Counted from the stretch's first letter, positions 12,300-24,310 are shown. The stretch: 64,000 nt of DNA from Lotus japonicus (GCF_012489685.1 NC_080042.1:77319093-77383092); one strand, 5' to 3'. The notes: generated from the sequence alone by a model not told the origin. A program made the numbers and translations.

Positions 12300-12482
12300 G
12301 ATATTATATAAACCCCTTCAACCAACCACCAAAATACTTTCGAACCAAACCCCACAACACCATGGTCAGCCATAGTGCTACCATCAACATTAAGAGCAAC
12401 CTAATCCGCAAAAGGTCTCTTCCAAGCCACCCACCTCTAAGCCAATACATGCATACCATCCGAAAAGGCCAAATAGAAGTCA
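12300..12482 (-). pseudogene. LINE RNase H fragment with stop codons
   Basis: The minus-strand frame reads DFYLAFSDGMHVLA, stop, RWVAWKRPFAD, stop, VALNVDGSTMADHGVVGFG. The WKRP...NVDGS block is the start of the RNase H domain found at the C-terminus of plant LINEs, comparable to KRPALDQIKINCDASF in the element just upstream. Two in-frame stops show it is decayed. It is a separate insertion from the plus-strand LINE at 9916-11446. Confidence 0.65.
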
Positions 12483-12541
12483 ACTAGTAGATTACTAGCA
12501 AGGCAAAGATTAGTGCTATGCTGGATGGAAGTACTATTGAA

Positions 12542-12626
12542 ATTAGAGTGCTTTGTAGGCAAAGATTACAACGACACTTCTAATTAAATCAAGCTATAAG
12601 AACAAAGGCCTACAAAGCACTCTAAT
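12542..12626. repeat. Perfect 19-bp inverted repeat (hairpin)
   Basis: ATTAGAGTGCTTTGTAGGC at 12542-12560 is exactly the reverse complement of 12608-12626, separated by 47 nt. A transcript on either strand would fold into a 19-bp stem. It lies beside the LINE fragment and may be a transposon tip. Confidence 0.8.
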
Positions 12627-12876
12627 CAATGATAGAAAACCAACCGCATAAACTATATGCAATCCATAAATAAGTGAGAGAGGCAAATGCAAAAATATAC
12701 TAGTAGTATGTTATTAAAATAAGAAAATTCTTAAAAGAATAAAAACAAGTAAAGAAAAAGAAGGGTAAAACGACGACGTAACAGTAGAGGGGAAGTAGGA
12801 ATATTGTTAGCTGAGAGGAGAGTGAGAACTGAGAGTAGAAACCAGAGCAGTGCAGAATCAGCAGCTACCGTCAACA

Positions 12877-14753
12877 ATGGCGATTTCCGGCGATCTCAGG
12901 GCCTCCGTCTCGGCAACTCTTCCACTCCATCACTCCCACCCGCTTCCAACCCGCTCATTCCATTCCACAAAGGTTCTGTACTTCTCTCTCATCTCTCTAT
13001 TTCGAATTTCGCATGCTCTGAACTCAACACAAGCGCTTCTTGTACCACTTTGGAGGATGCAATATGCATCAATTCTTACCGGGAATCTGATATTGTTGAA
13101 GGATTTACATCCTTGTTACTCTAATGTCGAGTAACAGCTCAGGGTGTTTAGGATTCTGAATTTTTCAATTAGGGTTTTCATTTTAGTCCAAATTGAGCAT
13201 TTCGTTTCTCTTGCGGTGTTGTTCTGATTCTTCAACTGGGTTTTAAATCGTGATTGCTTGTATTTCAACTATGAAGCTCTTCGGATTAGGAAGATAAAAA
13301 TAAACTTGTAACTGTTCAAAGATTAATAATATTGATAATGACGGCATTAAAGTTAGTTTGACCCTTTAATGTATGCATTGGTTGCATTCACTATCATTTG
13401 GCAATTGGCATGTAAAAGGTGAAAATTTTCCACTCTAGTACTTGTAGGGGTGAGCGAATGTACAATTAGATGGCATCTGTGATTGACCGATTGCTCTCGG
13501 ATGTAGCAAATTTTGGGTGCTTTTTCAAATGACTGAAATACATGAAATCATTAGACATAATTGACAACATTATATTTCAATGTCATTTGATGCATCATGT
13601 AAATAATTCCACTTCCTTTTGATGTTACTGCCTATTATCTACTGTGATTGCTGAATCATTTTTCTTTGTATCTATCTTCAATTGGAAGTGATAAGAGATC
13701 TTATTAGGACATATTGATATGATAACCTGCATTCTTATAAGTTGTAACCCTATTTCATGGTCCTCCAGGCAAGTATAAGAGGAGGGATATCACTGTTTTT
13801 CCATCTTATGTCATTTGATGGGAAATATGTGTGGTGAAGCAATGGTAGGGTGCTTGTCTTATAGACATTAGTGAACAAATATTTAGTTTTTTACTATTTT
13901 AGCTGGGCTGATCAGTATGCTTAAACAGGATACACGTTTTTCCTTTCTGTCTTTTAGTTGGGGGTTTGATAAATGATGGTGTATGTTTCTATTATCAAGG
14001 TATTTCTATTCAGATGCTTGTGGCTTAGCTTCATAAATGTTTTACTGTTGATTAATGTTCAAGTTTATCTATATATTATACAGATCCTAACAAGATTTAG
14101 AAAGTGCTGGAAATGCTTCTCATTCATTTCTTAAATTTTCTATCTAATAGGTAGACTTTCATTTCTTCTTGAGTGGAGCATCTAGCATCTCTGAATTCGC
14201 CCCAAAATGTCCTAGCCTGACAACTGCACGAAGCAATATGCGTGGCTATTGCAAGCCAGTTTCAGCAATCCTTGGAGGTCCTAAATCTTCCTCAAAGTCA
14301 GTTAGCCAAGAGGTTGAGAATTTTCTCCTTGATGCTGTTAATATGAGTTTATTTGAGCGTTTAAATTTGGCTTGGAAGATACTTTTCCCGTCAGCTGTAT
14401 CTAGAAAAAGATCCAATGCGAGGATTGCCAAGCAACGCTTGAAGATGATTTTGTTCTCTGATCGATGCGAAGTAAGTGATGAGGCAAAACGAAAAATTGT
14501 TACCAACATTGTGCAATCTTTATCAGATTTTGTGGAAATAGAATCACAGGATAAGGTTCAGCTGAGTGTCTCTGCAGATACAGATCTGGGAACTATTTAC
14601 TCTGTCACGGTGCCTGTACGGCGGGTTAAACCAGAATATCAAGATTTGGATGAAGCTGGGAAAATAATGAATGTTGAGTATAAGGACACCGGAGACAGCT
14701 CTGGTTGTGTTGATGTTAGATTTGATTTCTTTGTCCCTGATGAAAGTTCTTGA
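12877..14753 (+). CDS. MINE1: Plastid division topological specificity factor MinE
   Basis: Two exons, 12877-12972 and 14151-14753, join in phase 0 to give 232 residues. The ATG at 12877 starts a Ser/Thr/His-rich, acid-poor N-terminus typical of a chloroplast transit peptide (residues 1 to about 65). The MinE core follows: NMSLFERLNLAWKILFPS (from residue 96), the N-terminal segment that contacts MinD, then NARIAKQRLKMILFSDRC, DEAKRKIVTNIVQSLSDFVE, and the beta segment GTIYSVTVPVRRVKPEYQ of the topological specificity domain. In plastids MinE acts with MinD to place the FtsZ ring at midpoint. Arabidopsis MinE1 has the same C-terminal extension ending in RFDFYVPE. The 1.18-kb intron has GT..AG borders. 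Open codons upstream of 12877 contain no ATG in frame. Confidence 0.95.
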
Positions 14754-15255
14754 CTTTGATTTGAAAGTTTTTGAATCTTGATCTTTGTCAAAAGTTGGTA
14801 TTTGAAATTCTGCCAAGTGAAGCCATTTTGGAGTGCTGTATATATTTGCAATTTTTTCTTCGTCTGTGGTGGTATATATTTGCAAATTGAAGCTAACATT
14901 AGGGTGAATCTAGATTCTGATGAGATATTTTGTACCACCTTTATCTGTCAGTTTGGTTTTATGCTCCGTTTTGATCTGTTCTTACTTAACATTCATAATA
15001 GGCTTTTGTTGCTAGAGTGTATGAATCATTATGATTTATGGAGCTGGTAGTTGATTCCCATTGGCCAATGAAAAAGAGGTGATAGTATAACCTTCAGGTG
15101 ATGAGTCAAGGCAAAACCAGCCTTTCTATTCATTTGGTTGCATTTTTTTGGTCAACATTTGGTAGCATTTAAAGTTGTAATTGGATCAATACCCATGCGC
15201 CATACATGCTACATGAATTCGGAAGCATATATTTTATTTCAGAATAATGAGTAAA

Positions 15256-15335
15256 AGCTTGACACAACTCGTCACAAGTTTTGGATTTAACTCTCACCTC
15301 CTCGTAGGTCGCAAGTTCGAAAAGTCTAGAGGTCT
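15256..15335 (+). repeat. Diverged head of a tRNA-derived SINE
   Basis: GACACAACTCGTCACAAG, GGATTTAACTCTCACCTCC and GTCGCAAGTTCGAAAAG align with the head of the SINE at 23932-24165, including the pol III B box position. The 3' half does not match, so the copy is partial or chimeric. Confidence 0.45.
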
Positions 15336-15836
15336 TTCTCTCTATTCTACCATTCTTGTAACCACGAAAAGAATAGGGCATTGCTGTCCTTTCATCACTT
15401 AGGATGTATTATATAACTCATTTTGGATATGGTGTAATTATTTCTGATATCAAAACTTGAGTAAATTTTGGGTATTCAAAGAAACGAGCTTCTTGAAGGA
15501 GGGAGCTTCCAGTCTGAGCAACCATGGAGAGCTTTAGAGGGGCTACAATTTGGAAGTTTGAAGATACCAAAATCACCTACAATGTTTTTTTTTGGTCAAT
15601 GATGCTTGAATAAAAAACTACAATGTGTATTTGTACTTCTCTGAATTTTTTGGTGTCAGATACCTTTATTCAATTATTTCATGGAAACATAAAAAAAAAT
15701 TCCATGGAAGCACCGAAGACAGTGAACACAAAAAAAATGGTTGGCATACTTTGGTTCAATTATTCAATGGAAGCCCAAAGATAGCGAACAAAAGAAGCAC
15801 ACAATTTTTTTGGTTCAATGGAAGCAGTGAAGAAAG

Positions 15837-15849
15837 AAAAAACTTAAAA
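15837..15849 (-). terminator. Pol III terminator of tRNA-Trp
   Basis: Downstream of the tRNA on the minus strand there is TTTT at 15849-15846 and TTTTTT at 15842-15837, 18 to 30 nt past the mature 3' end. This is the usual pol III stop signal. Confidence 0.7.
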
Positions 15850-15866
15850 GTGGATTTTAGGGGAAT

Positions 15867-15938
15867 TGAACCCGACGTGAATCGAACACGCAACCTTCTG
15901 ATCTGGAGTCAGACGCGCTACCATTGCGCCACGGATCC
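15867..15938 (-). tRNA. tRNA-Trp (anticodon CCA)
   Basis: The 72-nt minus-strand sequence runs from GGATCCGTGGCGCAATGGTA to CACGTCGGGTTCA. The acceptor stem GGATCCG pairs with CGGGTTC (with one G-T pair), followed by the discriminator A. The anticodon loop is GACTCCAGATC with CCA, the A box is GTGGCGCAATGG and the B box is TGTTCGATTCAC. No intron is present. CAA motifs lie just upstream (CAACAAG), as usual for plant tRNA genes. It looks like an intact nuclear gene. Confidence 0.96.
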
Positions 15939-16095
15939 ACTTGTTGAGAGTGAAGATCATTTAAATTTAGTTAATCGAATTTATATTTATATTGAATGAG
16001 CGGGAACGTTGCTTTTATTCTTGGTTCAAATTGAATTGATTCATGAATTTCAAAGTGTTATTGGTCTGGTTTGTGTGTTGTGGGTTTAGGGAGAA

Positions 16096-19000
16096 ATGAA
16101 GTTGGAGATCGGAATCGGCGACGCCATATCCAGAATCCGATTCGCGCCGCACTCCAACAACCTCCTCATTTCGTCTTGGGACTCCGTAAGTTTCCATTTT
16201 CCCTTTCCCTTGTTTTCTTTGGGAGCGGCGGCGCTCACTCAATTTCTGCAGAATCTTCGGCTTTACGACGTTGACGCCTCCGTGCTCAGACTGGAAGCTT
16301 CTTCAGAAGCTGCCCTTCTCGATTGCTGCTTCCAAGACGACTCCACTGCTTTCACTGCTGCTTCTGATGGATGCATTCGAAGGTTTTCTCAATATTCTCT
16401 TTAAAAATAATTATTTATTTTAGTTCTTGATTGTTTATTACTAATTGTTTGATAACTTTTTTTACTTCTTTATTCTTATTTTTCATCCATAACAAAAAAT
16501 CAATTGAAGTCCAACAATATAAATATAGATTAATTTTTATATTAATTTAATTGAGTAAAATTAAGTCAATGATATTATGTAAGTTGAAAAATCGGAACTC
16601 GAATTTCTGATAATAGTGACAGAAAATGGGAAATGAAAATGATTTAATGGAGTATTGTGAGTGTCAACATGATAAATTATCTGTTCACTGGAATGGTAAG
16701 CATGATAATGATGGTCATAATCCATCTAGTAGAGTTGTTTGCTTGCACTGATGATATCCATGCTGTTGTAATGCGGTGGTTGTCGAAGGTAGGCGTATTG
16801 CTTTCCTTTGCTTTGTTTATCATGTGTGTTTTGCATTTTCTTAGCTTGTTTTTGACTCCTCTTAAGCTAAACTTTATAGGTATGACTTGCATTCAGGAAC
16901 TATGGACATCATCGGCAGTCACGACGATATGGCGACGTGTATTGAATATTCCGATGAAACATGTAATCTACTGACCTAAACTTTGCTCCTCGTTTACATT
17001 TAGTTCTGTTATAAGTTATAACTCATACCTTTTATTGTGCTTCATTTGTTGATATGAATTTGAAAGGGAATATTAGCAAATAAACAGCAACAAACATACA
17101 TGGTTTTGTTCCTTCCTACTGCTCTTACCCACGCAGTATATCCCTTAGACCCTTACACAATTTTCATGTGTTGAGGGCTGGATGGATTGATAAAATGATA
17201 CTTGATACATGATGGATCATTAGGTGTCACCAGTTAATCTTTGATAAATTCCTTTGTGTATTACAATCAAATGGCTGCGACCTAATGGTCACCTCTCAGG
17301 TTTTGCAACAAGTATTTAAGCATAAGCCTTTGACCATTTCTCAAGCCTTAGAGATCATTTAAACAGAGCACAATTCTTGAGGGGGAACCCAAAATGTGGT
17401 TATGCTGATGAGAGATGACATAAAAAGGAAATCTGTATTTAAAAAGTACTAAATTTTTTCTTGAAAAAATGTTTCCACTTTCCATATAAGTGTAATATAA
17501 GTTTGTACTGGTAGTGACATTTTTTAACTTGTAATTATAAATTACATTATAAGCTTGATACACGATTGAACGTTAGATGACACTAGTTAATCTTTGATAA
17601 AATCCTTTGTGTATGACAATAAAAAATGGCTGCGATCTATGGTCACCTCTCAGGTTTTGCAACAAACATTTAAGCATAAGCCTTTGACTATGTCCCAAGC
17701 CTTGAGAGAACATTTAAACAGAGCACAATTCTTGATGGGGAACCTAGGATGCGGTTATGCTTGAAAAAGTGTTTCCACTTTCCATATCATAAGTATACTT
17801 TATTTTTTTGACGGGAATCATAAGTATAATTTAAGTTTGTACTACTGGTGACATTTTTTCAGTTGTAATAATAAATTACATTATAAGTTTCTTATATTTT
17901 CACTTAATCTTCATGAAGTTTTATGCTAAGATTTATCATATTCTGAAATGTTCAGAATAGCAAAACTGTTTTGATGCTAATTTTGGACAAAAAAATGTCT
18001 ATGAAGGCCAAACTGTATTGTGTCCAAATAAACTTCATATTATGGCATTGGTTATTGCAGTTCAGTTGATCACATCCGGATTTGACAAGAAGTTATTGTC
18101 GTGGGATATGCGTATGGAGAAGGCTTTTTCTCGCTCAATAAGTTTAGATGCAGAGGTGGATTCCATGTCTGTCTCTGGGTTTAATCTAATTGTAGGCATT
18201 GGAGTATCGGTGCAGGTTTATGATCTACGTAACTTTGACAAACCAGTTCAGTCAAAGGAGCCATACAAGGGCACACAGTTAAGATGTGTCACTTCTATTC
18301 CTTATGCAAAAGGTATAAATTATGAAATCTATTTCATTTTATTTTGTCAACTCGGGAATGTGTTACATTGACTAGTTATTTTTCTTCTTTCTGAACCATC
18401 TTGAATACTTTTATTGTGTTCCATCATATTTATATTTGGAAAAAGTTTGGGTCACACCAAATTTCCACCCACATCCAGAGAGATATATAAATAGAGAGAG
18501 ATGAGAGATAAGATAGGTGATGTGATAGGAAAAGAAGAGAGATATGAAGATAAAATGGGTGGAAATGAGATGGAAGAGAAAATTGGGTGTGAATGAATCA
18601 AAACCATTTATATTACTTGGTTTTCCACATACTAATACATGGGACTTATAATTACAAAACTACCTGACCATTGGTTTGTACACAACCAGAAATTATTTGT
18701 GTTCTGCGCTTCAGGCAATTTTTAAGTAAGATGTTCATGCAGGATTTGCGGTAGGATCAGTAGATGGACGAGTATCATTACAGATTTCCTCTTCATCCAG
18801 TTCAAATGACATTGGGTTAGTTTTTGTTCCATATCTGCATTTATTAAACACCCCCCCTCCCCCCCTAAAAAACTGAAAAGATAATTGAAATACATTAATT
18901 TTCCCGTTTCTCTGTTGTTTCTTACAAAAGACTTGCTCACTTGCTGAAAATCTAATTAACGATGCAGTTCCCTCCTCGTGTTTTATTTATAATCACACAG

Positions 19001-21676
19001 ACCAACTTTCATAAGTTCTACTTTCCTTCATTATACTCTTATAACCTTGTTGGAATTCCATTTATGACAGGATATATTTAACAATAAGTAAGAGATTGGA
19101 GTTATTTAACATCTACATGATGGATTGGTGTGGTGTTGTTGATTTTCAAATGCACAGCATGTATAATTATGTTATGGCCGTTGAACACACCTACTCACCT
19201 AGGACAGAGAATCCTTGGTCTTTGATTCCTTATTATGATGGCACATGGGGTATTCACTGTCTAATAGTTAGGGCAACACCAATGAAACTAACATTTGCAA
19301 CTTCAGCTTATGTCTTTTCAATTTCAGCTACGATAGACTTAAAATAAAAAATTACAGGTTCGCATTGGCACCTTAGCCATTGTATCAACATTATATTTAT
19401 CATATCAGCAAATTTGGTTTTGTGTCAGCTCTAGTTTTTTATCATCTTCACATCTTTCCAATTTTAGTATACTGCATTATAAACAAAACACCACTAGCTG
19501 CTTATCTCCAGATTTCAATTTCACGTATTTCCCGATTATTTGTTGCAGTCTTAACTCTTGAGTCTTGACTATTGTGTCCTAATTGATCTGTTCTTAATTT
19601 CACTCTCTAATTCTTTATTAGGTTATGCTTCTCTCATACTTAGCTTTTAGTAGATAAAAGAGAAATCAAAAGAAACAAACGCAAACCATGAAATCCAATT
19701 CCTTTAAAGCATGGTCTCCGTGAATTTGTATCAACAATAAAAACTTCACTCACACCAAATGGTTTGAGATTTGTCATGATTAAACATCATTAGTGCATTG
19801 AATATGTTGAAACCAATTTTGGTTGTAGAAACAACTTAAGAAAACTTCACTGTCTATAATCTATTAGCCTAAAGGGCTTTCCTGATTTCAATGTCTAGGA
19901 CCATTTCCTATGATATTTCTCAATTTTCCTTTCTACTTTCAATTGCCAGTGTTGAGTGTATAACAAGGTCACATCTAGTTTTATTCCTTTTTCATTAAAC
20001 CTTTAGTTCTATGCTGCAAATTGTTGCTTCAAAGAAAGCATAAGTGAAGGCAGATAATTAATAGCATATTGCATACACAAAGCATGGTTTTGTTAGTAAT
20101 TTTAGATTATGGGTTATGAGACACAATAAAATTGTTTTGTGAGTAAGAGTGTAAAGTTAGGAGTCCTGATTTATTCATCATATTCTGTTCTAAATAGTAA
20201 ATCCTATATTGGGAATCATTTTGGTATTTCCTTGTCACTTCTTTTTATCATTATTGTATCACTATAAAAAATTATCAACATGTATTTTTCCAATTCTGCA
20301 CAATATATATTATATATTAGTGAGTTATACATCATAACTATTGTATTCATTTTTAATCATCTATAGAATGTACAAGTTTATATGAGTATCTATGCAAAAC
20401 CAGGTCTAGTTTATTGTTTAATTGGACTCCGATGTTTTATTTTGGAAAACATTTGAGTTTGCAGATTCTTGTTAATGACAGTCACATCTAATGGTCATTT
20501 ACTGTATCAAACTATGGCAGGTATACATTCTGGTGTCATCCAAAATCAAAGGATAGACGGCATCATTTGGTATCAGTGAATGACATTGTATTCAGTCCAC
20601 TGTATGTGACTTCTTTAGGGAATAGATCCTCTCAATTTTAACAAAAATTGACTATCTCAAGTTTCACCATCTAACCATTGACTTGTGTATATAATAATTA
20701 CAGAAATGACTTTTGTGTATTTAATCATTACAGAAATAAATACAAAATTAAAATCAATGCTTAGGTGGTGAAATTTTGACGTTGCCAATTTTTTTTCACA
20801 ATCGAGAGGATCTATTTCCTCCTTCTTATCTTACGATTGTTAATTATAAAACTTTGAACTTGATTGATGTAATTTCTGCGTTTTAGTGTGTCTGGAACTT
20901 TTGTCACCGGTGACAATGAAGGTTATGCTTCCATATGGGATGCTAGAAGTAGGAGAAGACTAGTTGAGGTATTTGCTGATTAAGATATGCACTTGTGTCT
21001 CAAGTCAAACGTTGTATTGTGATACTACTATTTTTTTTTCTCAATTTCAGTTGCCAAGATATCCAAATAGTGTTGCATCCTTATCGTACAACCACGTGGG
21101 ACAGCTTCTAGCTGTAGCGTCAAGCTATACTTACCAAGAAGCAAACGAAATGTGAGTAATTTGAGCAATTTTTATCTTATTTGTCCTACACTCATTTCTT
21201 CTATATCAAATTTGAGGGGAACTTGATACTCCTTTACTGATATTACTATTGGCATTGCAATCTTCTGTTTTCATGTACAAAGAAGTTTACCTCTTCCTTT
21301 CATTTAGTCATGATATATAGCTTCTCTAGACCTTTATGTTTTTAGGAAAATATTGTTCGTGTAATTGGTTATAGTAACTATTGTTTAGATGTACATTTTA
21401 TTGATTTTCATGCATCAACTTCACACATTTTAGTTCATGTTTAAATTATGTGAACCCTTGCTAGCTGTACATGTTACATGACGTAATTACTTCATATAAC
21501 AGTTAGACTTGATTGTTGAAATTGAACACGGAAGTATTCTAGTTTTGAGTTCAACCTTTATTTTATTTATTCATTTTATTGCCGCCACTACTGACAGAGA
21601 AGAGCCTCCTCAAGTATTCATTCATGAAGTGGACAACATTGATATCGGATCAAGTTCTGCTAGTAGGAGTAGTTAG
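16096..21676 (+). CDS. BUB3.3: BUB3.3-type WD40 mitotic checkpoint protein
   Basis: Nine exons join in frame to 323 residues: 16096-16185, 16252-16382, 16880-16962, 18061-18312, 18743-18815, 20521-20601, 20887-20968, 21051-21151 and 21598-21676. All introns are GT..AG. WD40-type blades are visible as LLISSWDSNLRLYDVD, AASDGCIRRYDL, ITSGFDKKLLSWDMR, GIGVSVQVYDLRNFD, AVGSVDGRVSLQ and VTGDNEGYASIWDARSRRR. The end contains LPRYPNSVASL and LAVASSYTYQEA. The order and wording match Arabidopsis BUB3.3 (about 314 residues) rather than BUB3.1/3.2 or RAE1. BUB3 proteins act in the spindle assembly checkpoint at kinetochores. The start ATG gives a somewhat shorter N-terminus than Arabidopsis. The promoter region is shared with the divergent tRNA-Trp gene, only 157 bp away. 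Confidence 0.92.
17210..17890. repeat. Diverged tandem duplication (about 353 bp) in BUB3.3 intron 3
   Basis: GTTAATCTTTGATAAA at 17233 recurs at 17586. The following text (GGCTGCGA, TCACCTCTCAGGTTTTGC, CAGAGCACAATTCTTGA, TTTCCACTTTCCATAT, TAAATTACATTATAAG) appears twice in the same order, with many substitutions and small indels. It is non-coding, and its divergence implies an old duplication. Confidence 0.8.
18435..18605. repeat. MITE-like repeat in BUB3.3 intron 4
   Basis: It begins TTTGGGTCACACCAAATTTC and ends ATTGGGTGTGAATGAATCAA, so the ends are roughly inverse (TCACACC.AATTT), with GAGAGATAAGA-type purine-rich repeats between. A similar right end occurs at 2955-2985 and similar internal text at 4675-4760, suggesting one family with three copies here. 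Confidence 0.5.
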
Positions 21677-22610
21677 AAGTTTATGCTGCATTTGCCAAGG
21701 TAGGTAATCTGAGACTTACTAGTGTTTAATCTCTGGCATTTACTTGTTCTATTGAAATGGGGAGTTGTTTTCTATTTGTCTTGTAATATGTCTGTTAATT
21801 TCTTTTGTAGGGGACCTTAATGCCTGGTTTTCATCATCTTTTGCAAACAAATATTGGAAACCCTGTTTTCATGGAGCATAAATACACGACTACTGTGTAA
21901 CACACTTCATCTAATTCTAAAGGATCGTGATAAGTTGATAGTCAAAAATGTTTCATCTATTCATGATAGTACTAGTGTTGTTTTATAGCTGGAGTAGATA
22001 GTGTAGCTGCTAGTGATAAATTAGTTTGAGGGTGGTTTTAGGAATGTTAAATTGTGGCGGAGAAGTAGCACTAAGATCTTGTTTGAACTTCGGGTACAGA
22101 CTAAGCACTTATTGAAGTTTATCTAATAGAAAAACATTGGATAAGCTCCAATGAGTGCTTTTTTGCTACACATCCAAACAGGCTCTAAGTTCTAGGTTCC
22201 AAGTGTTGATTGAATATATTTTTTCCTATTCACTTATGTAAATTATATTTTAGGCAATGAATTGGATCCAATTTCTTTGCAGTTGGACACATTTTGATTA
22301 CTATTGGTTGGTCGTGCAACCTAAATTATATAAAAGTTATTTATTTATATATTCTAGAGTGCCCTTGACTTTAGAGGTTAGTTTCTTCATCCCTCAAGGA
22401 ATACGAATATTCTAAGAAAAAATGTAAAGAAAAATAGATGCGGAAAAAAAGAGGCTACATGAAATGTGTTCCAGTGTGAGCAGTCACACGTGGTGATGCG
22501 TGGTTGTAGCGTTGATAGAACGCAAGTTTAACACTGCACTGAGCGAGTGATTATGCTTTTGTTTATACAGAGCAAATCCAACTTTATGAAAGTCAAGAAA
22601 AAATATTCAA

Positions 22611-22931
22611 TACTCCCTCTCTGTTCCTAATCTTTTGTTATTTTAACTTTTGACCTAAATTCCAAAACTTTTGTTGTTTTACAAATCCAATGCATTTTTT
22701 CTCAATTTATTCCATGTTTACCCTCATTTAATATTATATCTCTCACCTATCACCACTTATTTTCACCAATCAAAACCATAACAAATTTTTTAACCAATAA
22801 CTATCATTCTCTCTCTTCACTCTAACTCAACATTAAATAGGGGTGTTTATGTCAGCAAATATATCAATAATTGCACTCTTAAACAATGTGCATAACCTTA
22901 AACAACAAAAGATCTGGAAGCGGAGGGAGTA
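22611..22931. mobile_element. Stowaway-like MITE, 321 bp
   Basis: The left end TACTCCCTCTCTGTTCCTAA and the reverse complement of the right end (TACTCCCTCCGCTTCCAG) are inverted repeats flanked by TA, and both continue into AATCTTTTGTT-like sequence. It is non-coding and AT-rich inside. These are hallmarks of Tc1/mariner-derived Stowaway MITEs. Confidence 0.8.
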
Positions 22932-23195
22932 AAATTTTCAAAACAAGCAGGAGACGTGTTTAACACAATTTTATTCCTTTCTAATTCGGAGCAATCATGA
23001 AGTCTTTTGTTTATTTCACCTTGAAAAAATAATACTAGTCTTTAGTCTTTACTACCTCGAGTATATTATCTCTATCAAATTTATTTATAGCTTTTTTTAC
23101 ACTTGGGATAAAAAAATTATTAGCGAATTGCACTAATTTCCCGAAATTATTACTATTGCACTAACATCATCTTTATTATTTGAATTTAATTTTTA

Positions 23196-23350
23196 TGCAC
23201 CGACGATGTAAAGTTCTTTTACACCATCAACCAATCAGATTTTAAGGATATGAGAAAATTTCTTTTTTTATTTAATTTCATTAATTGACGTGACTAATCC
23301 TTGAAATATGATTGGTTAACGGTGTAAAAAAACTTTACACCGTCGGTACA
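23196..23350. mobile_element. Hairpin MITE, 155 bp
   Basis: The left end TGCACCGACGATGTAAAG and the right end CTTTACACCGTCGGTACA are near-perfect inverted repeats. The homology continues through TTTTACACC(A/G)T(C/T)AACCAATCA, about 40 bp per arm. Flanks share a CATCAT...TTTGAATTTAA string, possibly a duplicated target region. Confidence 0.7.
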
Positions 23351-23433
23351 TCATCATTTTTCTCATTTGAATTTAACAAAACACTAAGTGTCTTTATTTT
23401 ATTATGAAAATTGCACTAACCTCCAATGAGATT

Positions 23434-23460
23434 TATTATTATTATTATTATTATTATTAT
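23434..23460. repeat. (TTA)n microsatellite
   Basis: Nine consecutive TTA units form a simple sequence repeat with no gene overlap. Confidence 0.95.
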
Positions 23461-23931
23461 ATTGACTTTCCTTAAGATTTATCCTTATAACACTCAACAC
23501 TCATATTATTTAAAATGATATATGAAAACTGGGAGGTCAAGTGCAATTTACAAATTAAAGAGCAAGTCAATGCAATAATGTTGAACCAAGAGGTAACTTC
23601 AATTTCCTAAAAAAATATTCATGCTTTACATAAAAAATAATAATATCTTTTAAATTTATTTTTTATCAAATTAACTTATAAGTTGGCTGAAAATTAAGAA
23701 GTCAACTTTTAATTAAAAGTCCTATTAAAAATATATCATAAAATTACATTAAAGAATATTTAAATACATTTCATATGAAGTTTTGCATAATAATAATTTT
23801 TTAAGGTAATAAGAATAATTCTTATTTTAAAATAAAAAATTGATGGAGAAATATGATAAAAAATAATGAAAATGAGAATAAAAATTAGTTGTCATAGCAT
23901 AAAAGTACCTACTAAAAAGGAATAATTTTTG

Positions 23932-24173
23932 CCAACCTGGATTGGCACAACTGGCTTCCAGTTTTCGGGTTTAGCTCTCACCTCCCCACAAGTCAAGGGT
24001 TCAAATCCTCATTGTGTCAGTAAAATCTCAGTTGGTGGGCAACCCTTCTCTGGGAGATCCCTCGGTGCTACTTCCAGGAGTGGGCCTCTGCTTGCCTCCC
24101 CAGCATGTCACTGGCGCCCTGCCCGGTAATCTGGAGGTGCTTTCTCTCCGTTTTACCCTTTTTTTGAAAAAAA
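23932..24173 (+). repeat. tRNA-derived SINE upstream of eIF5A
   Basis: The head reads TGGCACAACTGGC and TTTAGCTCTCACC with a B box GGGTTCAAATCC, then a body (GGGAGATCCCTCGGTGCT, CATGTCACTGGCGCCCTG, CTGGAGGTGCTTTC) and a T/A-rich end with an A9 run. TAATTTTT occurs immediately left and right, a likely short target duplication. Relatives at 8820 and 15256 support a dispersed family. The copy ends about 130 bp upstream of the eIF5A TATA box. Confidence 0.7.
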
Positions 24174-24303
24174 AATTAATTTTTCAAAAATATGTTTCAA
24201 AACAGAATTTAACAAGATAAATACAATGGTTGGTGGTTATCAATAATTATCGGAAAAAGTTGAATATTTATCATTAAAAAAATATAACAGTGTTGTTTGT
24301 GTC

Positions 24304-24310
24304 TATAAAA
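24304..24310 (+). promoter_or_regulatory. TATA box of eIF5A
   Basis: TATAAAA lies 57 bp upstream of the eIF5A ATG, leaving room for a roughly 25-30 nt leader. Confidence 0.65.

Larger units (their letters stand above)
14754..15866. other. MINE1 3' side and intergenic repeats
   Basis: This contains the MINE1 3' UTR, then AT-rich DNA with a SINE-like fragment at 15256-15335 and several direct repeats of GGTTCAAT-TATTCAATGGAAGC type between 15665 and 15835. No gene is seen. Confidence 0.5.
21677..24303. other. Intergenic region between BUB3.3 and eIF5A
   Basis: This holds the BUB3.3 3' end, a Stowaway-type MITE (22611-22931), a hairpin MITE (23196-23350), a (TTA)n microsatellite at 23434-23460 and a tRNA-derived SINE (23932-24173). 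The remainder is AT-rich with no gene visible. Confidence 0.6.

Noticed and set aside
12804..13124. Alternative frame over MINE1 exon 1
   Set aside because: It overlaps the transit peptide exon in another frame and runs into the intron. The MINE1 frame joins perfectly to the conserved exon 2.
18850..18868. C-rich run in BUB3.3 intron 5
   Set aside because: A simple low-complexity tract without other signal.
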